A DNA stretch of 64,000 bases from Onthophagus taurus (lineage: Eukaryota; Arthropoda; Insecta; Coleoptera; Scarabaeidae). The notes beneath the pieces are model-generated. The model did not search any database. It was not told the DNA's origin and was given only the letters and a program-made list of their open reading frames with translations. The stretch spans positions 1,054,001-1,118,000 of the forward strand of contig NC_091976.1 of NCBI RefSeq assembly GCF_036711975.1. The letters run 5' to 3'. The position numbers and the translations under genes were made by a program. Each line of letters opens with the position of its first letter. The stretch's first letter is position 1. Shown piece by piece: positions 56,163-64,000 of the stretch.

Positions 56163-56889
56163 ATGAAATATCTTTTGGTACTTCTTGGACTAATCGCCAC
56201 ATCATGGGCAACTCAACCAGCTACTCAAGCCTGTCAAAATAAGATTTCCGCTTGTCTTAATGCAGCTGCCACAGTTTCACTTCCAGATATTAACATCCAA
56301 GCCAACATCAATTTGGTAAGTATTCTTTTTCTTCAAATATATCGTTTTAAATGTGATTCTAATTTAGCTCGGATTGGTTGTTATTGGAGTATCCGTTGAA
56401 CTTGATTGTACCACAATTGCTGTATTAGTTAACGCTGGCACAGAAATATCTTACAACGAAACAACTTCCGGTGGAGTTGTAACTGCGGTAATCAGCATTG
56501 GAGTAGCGGTTGACATCGACTTGAACTTAAACGCAGTAGTTGTGGTGAAACTCTTAGGATTGATCCAAATTGGTCTTGGTGTTTGTGTTATTACTTATGT
56601 TGATGTCAACATCACCATCAATGTAACAGTTACTTTCGCGGTTGGTGATGCATCTAATTGCAAGATCAAGCAAATTGCACCAATCTGTTCTAAATCGTAA
56701 GTTTTTCCCAAAAAATCAAACTTTATTTATTTAATTCGATTTATTTTCAGCAACTGTTCCATTTCTAATTCGGGTAATTCGAACGTTAATACTGCCACTG
56801 GAAATTCCAAAAATGAAATTTGCAACCAATCTTTCAGCGGTATGCAAAATTCCCTTCAAAATGTTCTTAATAACGCTATTGAAGCATAA
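56163..56889 (+). CDS. Secreted Val/Ile-rich protein, copy 2 (206 aa, three exons)
   Basis: Exons are 56163-56315, 56368-56696 and 56751-56889, with the same intron positions and phases as copy 1 (phase 0 and phase 2). The signal peptide is MKYLLVLLGLIATSWA. Mature residues begin TQPATQACQNKISACLNAAA. The central hydrophobic stretch is LGLVVIGVSVELDCTTIAVL then GGVVTAVISIGVAVDIDLNL. Two potential N-glycosylation sites appear in NITINVTVT. The C-terminus is Asn/Ser-rich and ends FSGMQNSLQNVLNNAIEA. Function unknown. Near-identity with the minus copy and retained splice sites point to a recent inverted duplication or gene conversion with both copies kept intact. High secretion and lineage restriction are inferences. 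Confidence 0.85.
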
Positions 56890-56928
56890 ATCTGTAACCT
56901 GATTAATGTTCAAAATGAAGTAAAATGA

Positions 56929-56934
56929 AATAAA
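56929..56934 (+). terminator. Polyadenylation signal AATAAA
   Basis: Forty bp after the stop of copy 2. Confidence 0.65.
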
Positions 56935-56944
56935 GTATTCATAT

Positions 56945-57840
56945 AATCATATCAAAAATTACTTTCCTAGTAATCCAAAAATTTGATCTCAAAAATTTTT
57001 AATGCCTACAAATCATACGAAACCAATTTAAGCAAATCTAATTCTTCTCAACCAGGTATAATATAGATATGGCTTGTATAACAGAAACCCATTAAGCAAA
57101 TTTAAAAAGTTCAATTAGAAAACACCTTGTCATAAATACATCATAAAACACAACCGCACAAAATTGTAGAAACATCGAAAGAATGATTTTACAAAGTGAC
57201 ATAGATGAATTGTTGAAAGTTAAAGAATCAACATACATATTATGTTGTTATATGTGCAGGTGTCCCAAATTCGTTTTCCGCATAGGCTATCGGAATTCTG
57301 GGGTTAATTAAGTAAAGCATGGCGGTCACCGGGAATGTCAACGCATCAAAAATCTTGAATCTAAAGCTTTATAAAATAAATTGTCACATAAAGTGAAAGG
57401 AGAACTAGAAACCTATCGACTAGGACCACACCAGCATTATCTGTGCCCTATCATAGAAAGAAAACAAGTTTTCAGAAACATTGTTTTTTCTTAATAGAGA
57501 CTCAGTAGTATCAGAATAATCAGAATCAATGTCAAATTTTTCTGGTCCTTCTGACATGTCAATATCGTGTACAGAAAATTCTTCAGAAATACCTGAAAAA
57601 TAATTGTCAGAACTATAATATAGATGATCTACGTCTATGTTAATTGTAGCTGTAATATCATTGTTAGTAAGTATTAATAAGCGACTTGTAATTGATATTT
57701 CCAAGTCAGTATTGGTGATTTCAAAGGGAGTTCTACTTACAGTATCAACAATACTAGTACTATTATTATTATTTGTGTATATGTCCCTCTTTACAGTTTC
57801 AGAGTTAGTTTCATGGTTATGGGCAATATAATAGTTATTT
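56945..57840. other. Spacer with a MITE-end-like segment
   Basis: At 57257-57295 CAGGTGTCCCAAATTCGTTT and GCATAGGCTATCG resemble the ends of the foldback MITE at 62437. A 94-residue minus frame (57704-57420) is acidic, with no domain. Nothing else recognised. Confidence 0.4.
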
Positions 57841-57848
57841 ATATTACA

Positions 57849-57935
57849 AGTGGGCTAGAAACATAATTACAGTATGAGTGTCTACGAGTCGTGTAATCAC
57901 ACGAGTACTGTAATTATGCTCTAGCCCACGTGTGA
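57849..57935. repeat. Hairpin with about 25-bp arms
   Basis: GTGGGCTAGAAACATAATTA at the left pairs with TAATTATGCTCTAGCCCAC at the right, and TACGAGTCGTG/CACACGAGTA continues the stem. Probably the end of, or a complete, small foldback MITE. Confidence 0.6.
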
Positions 57936-57939
57936 TATA

Positions 57940-59155
57940 CAGAATTTTATCTACTACTGCTAAAAATTACTAAAAAATCAATTTCTTTAAAAGTCTATTT
58001 GACATTTATAAAAATATTTTGAAATGATTGTTGTCAATTTTGAATTGTCAGTTTCAACATGTTTACTCATCTGGAATAAGTGTTTTGAAATGTAAAAACA
58101 TAACAATTAATGTTTATAATAAATAGTATTGTTTCTCTGTAAGTGGATAGCACTTTTTCTTTTGTATTGTTGCTCGTTTCAATAAATTAAGTCTGTTCTG
58201 ATTAGGTTAAAAATGCGTTACGTAATGAAACCAGTACGGTAATGAACTTCATTACGTAACTCAAATCACCTCAAATGAGTGCGGTAATGATGACTTATCC
58301 AAGCAGTCGTAGATAAACTATTTTAGCTGCTCTTTGGTTTAATAATTTATTTTGCTAAAACTTATGCATTCCCCCATATGTGTTAAAGCTTTTTTGGCAC
58401 GCCGCAAGCTTTTGAGGGTTCTGTGTTTTTACAAAAATCGATTCACTATGCAGTGGATGCGATCTCCAATGAAGTTTCCCACAACAACTGCTTAGCAAAC
58501 AACCCATACTCTGCCTGAAAATTCACAAGATCAGTTAATACCAGCTTTTCATTGACATCAGCTGCAGCTGTAGTTTGGTTCGCACTTCGTCGTGCATTTT
58601 AGTACTAAATTCTCTGGTGTTTGTATGATACTAATACTACTATACTGTCTTTAAAACATTCTAGATCACAACAGTTGTCCTTTTCATTGTTTTGTTTATT
58701 TTTTTCATAAAAAAGAAAAATAAACGTTTTTGGTATTATAATGAAAGTTTTTTATAATTTGAAAAAAAAACAATGTTTTGTCAATTTGATTACTACTATC
58801 CATCACGCCATATTTTATAAAGGTCAAACGAAATTGCAACTATTATGGAAGACGAAAAGGTTTATTACTGATGAGGAAAAGGCAATACATTTCGCAGGTT
58901 ATCTAACTCAACCATTCACTTATCTTAATGACTTTGCACAATTTCAACAATTTGCATGCTTAAAGATCGGATACTTTCCAGAAATATGAAAACATGCCCA
59001 TATTTTACTATTTCATAAACAATTAACAATTTAATATTAACAAATGAAAATCACAAAGCCATAGACGAATCAACCTGCTAAGTACTCTTTCAACAATCTA
59101 GAAAATATAACACAAATAAGATTACACGACGAACTTAACGAAAACCAGGTTTTAT
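57940..59155. other. Spacer, nothing firm
   Basis: A short inverted pair GTTACGTAATGAA/TTCATTACGTAAC lies at about 58214-58259. An 82-residue plus frame (58741-58989) has no recognised domain. Confidence 0.4.
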
Positions 59156-59159
59156 CGTC

Positions 59160-60180
59160 TTTTTTGGCCATCGATTCCAATGATTACTCAACTTAAGACA
59201 GAATGGGTTTGAACATAAAATGTACATAACAAGGTACAGGTCCACCTCTTCGTATCTCTCTACGTGGAACAGTTTGATTTAAATGTTCTCTAACTGCAAT
59301 CGAAAAATGAGGTGGAGCACCAACATGCTGGAACCACATTTGTTGTCTTTGGTCTAAGGGAATGTCGTCAATAAGATTAATTATTGTGTTCTGCAGAAAG
59401 TTTAGATAAGCAGCGTCTGTTAATCGGTTTGGTAAAACAACAGCACCTAAAAACATATCACCTACAATGCCCATCTAAATTTTTAATGAAACATGTGTCT
59501 GATGTCTAGATTCCATTATTCCATGGGGATTTTCATCGGTTTAATTATGCGTGTTGTGTAAATTAACAACTCCATTCCGTGTGAATTCGGCCTCATCAGT
59601 AAAAAGAATATTGACATGAAAACGGGTCTCTTCAGCATCATTGCGTAGAAACCAACGGCAAAAACCTAAACACGTGTTTCAAGATTAACTAGTTTTAAAT
59701 ACTGTACTCGTTGTACATGGCACGGATAAAGCAGTTCCTCGTGAAGGATTCTCCAAAACAAGGGAGCACTAATTCCTAGTTCGGCTGATATTCTCTGCAC
59801 ACTCTTACCCGGATTACGATCTATCCGTGTCAGAATTTCATCTACTGCTTTAGGAGTAGATACCGACCTTAATCTTCCGGATAAAGAGCATTGTCTGCTT
59901 AATGAACCGGTATCACGCAATCTTTGTTGAATTCTTGCAAAAATACAATGTGAAGGAATCTGGCGATTTAGGTAAGCTTTAGCATAAAGTCTTCGCGGTT
60001 CGGTGACAATCCCATTAGCACGACCATAAATGAAATGCATGTCAGTTTATTCTGCGTTAGAGTAAATAACCATAGCAAACGAGAATGTATGCACTGATAA
60101 CTGATAACGTGATAACGGTCAATGTTACATGTTGTGCATATTGAAACTGGACATAATATAGATTACGGAGGGATTGAACT
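59160..60180 (-). pseudogene. Mori-type mariner transposase, decayed
   Basis: On minus, 60040-59666 encodes the N-terminal helix-turn-helix part (MHFIYGRANGIVTEPRRLYA, FARIQQRLRDTGSLSRQ, RISAELGISAPLFWRILHEE), like DUF4817-bearing insect mariners. Frame 59474-59193 gives the second catalytic region as WFQHVGAPPHFSIAVREHLN. The usual D of QHDGAPPH is Val, so one catalytic residue is lost. The first catalytic part between them is frameshifted. Inactive. Confidence 0.8.
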
Positions 60181-60184
60181 TTTT

Positions 60185-60490
60185 CAAAATTAGATTTTCT
60201 TGAAATTTTGGAAATTACTAAACATAAAGATAATAATAATTATCAACTCATGAATGAAAAATTAACTTCAACTCATCCGTAAACCTATCTTTTCATATTT
60301 AAATAATATCGATTTAGAAATTTAAATTTTTTGTTTGTTTTCCGGTTTTATTGCGTTTCAATTATTTCTCGTTTTCGGTATTTCTCGCTCCGCCAAGAAG
60401 GTCATGTCTAGTTTTTAATACCTAATTTGATGTAATTTTACAAGAAATTTCATATATATATTCTTTTTTATTTTAAAGGAGGTTTTTTAT
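60185..60490. other. Spacer with a possible PLE scrap
   Basis: FLEILEITKHKDNNN-like text near 60190-60240 resembles LLEILEINKHKNNNN after the PLE RT fragment at 27.2 kb. Too short to be firm. Confidence 0.3.
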
Positions 60491-61289
60491 TTTATACAGT
60501 GTGTCCCAGGATTGTGTCCCCGTAAGGTATAATTGACGATAAATTTATGAATTCAAATTCCATCTTTTGCAATTAAAGTCTGGATGTCATAAAACGAAAT
60601 ATAACCAAGTTTTACGTCAAATGCCCCCAAGTACCAAAGTTAACGCAAGAAGTTTGTTAACCGGTGCAGATAAAGTGGTCTTTCTGAGCAATGTACAACA
60701 AAAGTTGATTAAGATAAAATGTTTGTTATGTTAAATTATAGCGATATGCCGAATTTTATTAATTTAGCATATAAAAGAAAAAATGAGTTTTTCTTGAAAA
60801 ATTTTTTCTAATATTCCGTTTTACAATAAAAACAAATGATCTGAGTGAACTAACAATTATCATTTGATAGCTTAGCTTTAGCCTATTGTCAAATATTAAT
60901 TGATCATGTTTACATTACAACATAAAATATTTATAGTGCAGTGCTATGGATTGGGGAACATTAGTTTCAATGCAGTTTTAAGGCAATTTGAGGAAAAATT
61001 TGGATTTTTAGTAGATTAATGCACTCCAATAATATACAACCAATCAGAGTAACGATCGTTTAAAATTTCGACCAATAACGTGAATTTCTAAGTGGATAAA
61101 AGTTACCTAGGTTTTTCAACTGAATAAATCACACGTGATATTTTATAACTGATTAAAACGCGACTACCATATATATACTTTTGTTTACGTCACATTTTTG
61201 ACAACTATAATTAAGTCAAAAATAGTTAATAAATAATTAAAAATTGTTGATAAATTGTGCAATTGTCGTGTATTAATCTCCCTAAAATA

Positions 61290-61495
61290 CGCTCGAGCTT
61301 GATTTTAAATCAGGATAATTTTATTTTTAATTCACTCAAGTTTTGTTACCCTTTGGAAATAACTCTCAATCAAAATCAAAAGATAAAATCGCTCCAGCTA
61401 AAGCTGTCGCGATTTTATCAAGCTTTTGATTTCGAGTTATTTCCATGGTAACAAAACTTTCGTGTAAAAATAAAATTATCCGATTAAAAGTCAAG
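61290..61495. repeat. Imperfect foldback within the mariner
   Basis: Arms of about 95 bp pair, e.g. GATAATTTTATTTTTAATTC with AAATAAAATTATCC and TGTTACC...GGAAATAACTC with GAGTTATTTCC...GGTAACA. The centre is near 61395. Confidence 0.75.
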
Positions 61496-61500
61496 CTCTT

Positions 61501-61680
61501 GGTTGCGTTCACAACGCTTACTCGATTCACCCAGGTTTAACCCTAGTCGTTCATAATGACATCCATGTGGACAACATATATAATAATGGATTAGTTGTTA
61601 TATATGTTGTCCACATGGATGTCATTATGAACGACTAGGGTTAAACCTGGGTGAATCGAGTAAGCGTTGTGAACGCAACC
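61501..61680. repeat. Perfect palindrome: 83-bp arms, 14-bp loop
   Basis: GGTTGCGTTCACAACGCTTA starts the left arm, and its exact complement closes the right arm at 61680. All 83 positions match. The right arm runs directly into transposase-coding text (CVFTPDKKTIKRVVKKF), so the left arm is an inverted duplicate or a hairpin MITE end. Confidence 0.95.
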
Positions 61681-61682
61681 CT

Positions 61683-63840
61683 TGTGTATTTACCCCCGAT
61701 AAAAAAACAATTAAGAGAGTTGTTAAAAAATTTTCGGAAACGGACATTGTGGAAAATAAAAGGAAGGAAAAAGACTTTTAGATGAACATGATGCGGGGTC
61801 GATTGTTGCAGTAACGAACGCAATGGATTACGGTAAGATGTCGTTAAGAAAAAGGGCTGTTCAAGTCGGTATAAGCAAATCCCATTTACAAAGAATTTAT
61901 CGAGAAAATAAAATATTGCCGTATAAACCAAAATTTAACCATACTATTGAATTAGGTGATGAAGCAAAACGTTTAGATTATTGTTTGTGGCTTGGGTACA
62001 AAATTTTGAAAGACAGAACTTTTTTAAAAAACATAATATTTTCGGACGAAGCATCGTTCACCACTAATGGTGTGGTTACATCACAAAATTGTCGATTCTG
62101 GTCAAAGACTAATCCACATTATCGGATAGCTTGTAAACACCAGTATTCCCAGAAAGTGAATGTGTGGTGTGCTGTTTTGTGATATTTGGAAATACTTGAA
62201 AATTGTTTGTTTAATTATCTTCACGGCGTGGATTTAGAAAAACGCAATAAATTATATTTCCAACAAGATGGTTGCGGCCCACATTCCACCATTTTAATTA
62301 GAAATTATTTAAATACGTTATTTGGTAGAAAAAAATGGATTGTTATATAATATGGTCCGCAACCATGGCCGCCAAGAAGTCCGGATTTATCTATTATGGA
62401 TTTTTATTTTTGGGGTTATGTAAAACAAAAAGTGTACAGGGTGGTTCAAATTCGATGTCCGAATAGGCTAACTCGAAAACTATAAGAGTTAGAAGAAAAG
62501 TAGCTGACATGTCATGATCTCGTTTTTCGAGAAACTGCTAATGCCGAAAACCTCATAGCGCTATCGTCTTTTGTTTCTCCGCTAGAGGCCAAAATTGAAA
62601 ATATCGTAAAACACGCAAATGTAATTATCTTGGTTATTATTATAGGTGGAGTATTATAACTAAGACATTATATGGACACTTTTTTACAGAGAATTTGATG
62701 ACGTAGTCAAAAGAATTTTGTCGGTTTTAGATTTTGAGATATTATCACAATTTTCGTTTTTTTAAATAGAAACAACCACTGATTATTCGCTTAATAAATT
62801 CGATATTTTTTTCTGATTACAAAAATATAGGATTTGACAGGTCTATTTCTTATTGCTTTAGAATAAAACTAAAAATAAACTTTTCTTTTAGTGCCGTCGA
62901 AGAAATTAAATTTACAGTTTCCTGTAAATTACGGTTCTATAACTAAAGATTAAAAAAACATATTTGTGATATATGTTTTACACAAAAGTTGGAATAGATT
63001 GCATTATTTCACATTTTTTATTAAGATTTAATGTTATTTTTAAATGACTTAATAAATTATCGATAGATGGCGCTCATAGGTTTTTTTTTAAAATTCAAAT
63101 AAACATAGCAACATTTGTTTGTATTCAAAAATTTTCTGAAGTGTCACTTTAAAAATCCTGTTTTTAAGATCGATTACGAAAAGTTTGACATGTTAGAATG
63201 TTACATATTAAAAAATTATTTGTTTTTAAATACCAGAACTTATCTTCGTATTTAATTGTTAACTTTTTAGATTTTACCTACCGCCCCGTAACTTACAGGA
63301 AACTGTAAATTTAATTTCCTCGACGACACTAGATGGAAATTTTATAAAAAAAGTTTTTTTTTAGCTTTATTCTAAAACAATAAGAAATAGACCTGTCAAA
63401 CCCTATATTTTTGTAATCAGAAAAAAATAACGAATTTAATAAGCGAATAATCAGTGGTTGTTTCCATTTAAAAAAACGAAAATTCTCATGATATCTCAAA
63501 ATCTAAAACCGAAAAATTTTTTTTGACTATGTCATGAAATTCGCTGTGAAAAAGTGTCCATATAATGTCGTAGTTATAATACTCCACCTATAATAATAAC
63601 CAAGATAATTGCACTTATTGGTTTTACGATATTTTCAATTTTGGCCTCTAGGGGAAAAACAAAAGACGATAGCGCTATGAGGTTTTCGGCATTAGCAGTT
63701 TCTCGAAAAACGAGATCATGACATGTAAGCTACTTTTTTTCTAACTCTTATAGTTTCCGAGTTAGTCTATTCAGACATCGAATTTGAACCACCCTGTACA
63801 TTGAAAATTTTAATAACAATTTAGACCGTTTAAAACAAAA
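61683..63840 (+). pseudogene. Mariner (DDxD) transposase pseudogene split by the MITE
   Basis: Text begins CVFTPDKKTIKRVVKKFSET. After a shift, frame 61823-62182 gives the HTH (LRKRAVQVGISKSHLQRIYR) and first catalytic box NIIFSDEASF. Beyond the stop at 62180, FQQDGCGPHSTI and, after another stop, WPPRSPDLSIMDFYFWGYVK give the other two catalytic Asp positions. The C-terminus (about 63799-63860) resumes after the MITE, which entered at KQKVY. Catalytic residues are kept but frames are not. Confidence 0.8.
62437..63796. mobile_element. Foldback MITE, about 500-bp inverted arms
   Basis: Ends CAGGGTGGTTCAAATTCGAT and its complement, flanked by TA (62435-62436 and 63797-63798). Arms 62437-62934 and 63292-63796 pair with a few percent mismatch, around a 350-bp centre. 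No coding frame. Inserted in the mariner transposase gene. Confidence 0.9.
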
Positions 63841-63893
63841 ATTGAAACAGTTATTAGAGAAATTTCCGAGGACACACTGTATAATTTTTTAAT

Positions 63894-63972
63894 TGGTAGT
63901 AACACACTTCATTCTCATTGTGAATTTTGTCCTTGTAAATTCACAAGGAGTTGAAGTGTATTACTACCATTT
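63894..63972. repeat. Short inverted repeat at window end
   Basis: TGGTAGTAACACACTTCA and TGAAGTGTATTACTACCA pair with one mismatch across a 43-bp loop, immediately right of the mariner. Probably another small MITE or its ends. Confidence 0.6.
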
Positions 63973-64000
63973 TAAATTTCAAAACTTAACGACGCAATTT

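Larger units (their letters stand above)
60497..63879 (+). mobile_element. Mariner-family transposon carrying a nested foldback MITE
   Basis: Ends CAGTGTGTCCCAGGATTGTG and GAGGACACACTG, flanked by TA (60495-60496 and 63880-63881). It contains a decayed DDxD transposase (about 61680-62436, resuming after 63798), large hairpins at 61290-61680, and the MITE at 62437-63796. Without the MITE the element would be about 2.0 kb. Confidence 0.8.

Overview
The window is AT-rich animal DNA and almost certainly from an insect, possibly a beetle. Host genes have short GT-AG introns (40-70 bp), TATA promoters and AATAAA signals. The repeats are insect types: Penelope-like elements (PLEs), mori-type mariner, Tc1, Transib-like, LOA and RTE non-LTR elements. 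The species is my inference. No rRNA, tRNA or CRISPR was seen.

Host genes supported by open, splice-consistent frames are as follows. (1) 2248-3758 (+) encodes a 420-residue secreted protein with a His-rich N-terminus, a Cys/helical domain and an acidic Ser/Thr repeat domain. (2) 10381-11958 (+) encodes a DUF229 sulfatase-like protein of 507 residues with degraded metal-site motifs. (3) 21846-23091 (+) encodes a SHIPPO/sperm-tail PG-rich repeat protein. (4) 44874-49627 (+) encodes a secreted DM4/12-like protein of 302 residues, with a probable 5' non-coding exon near 38.44-38.57 kb. (5) 54959-55685 (-) and 56163-56889 (+) are a head-to-head, nearly identical pair encoding 206-residue secreted proteins.

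The rest is mostly mobile DNA, often nested. Non-LTR remnants lie at 1-1340, 4.7-7.1, 12.8-13.4, 17.5-18.3, 31.8-32.8, 34.1-35.6, 36.2-37.5, 46.5-48.3, 51.1-51.8 and 52.6-54.6 kb. DNA transposons include a hAT relic (8.7-10.15 kb), a DUF7869-type relic split by a Transib-like insertion (13.7-17.2 kb), a 1.7-kb element with perfect TIRs and a 9-bp TSD (19.0-20.7 kb), a Harbinger-like MITE (20.8-21.7 kb), a Tc1 element (23.4-25.2 kb), a two-copy TA-flanked MITE family, and mariner elements at 59.2-63.9 kb, one carrying a large foldback MITE.

The most interesting structure is a set of hammerhead ribozyme (HHR) motifs tied to PLE sequence. Four appear complete (7.2 kb -, 27.37 kb -, 27.84 kb +, 29.9 kb -), one has a broken core (20.2 kb +) and one is only HHR-like (51.9 kb -). 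They differ in stem III and so represent several PLE lineages. Two lie next to recognisable PLE reverse transcriptase and GIY-YIG reading frames.

The large first intron of the DM4/12-like gene holds three degenerate repeat arrays. A perfect 83-bp-arm palindrome sits inside the mariner at 61.5 kb.
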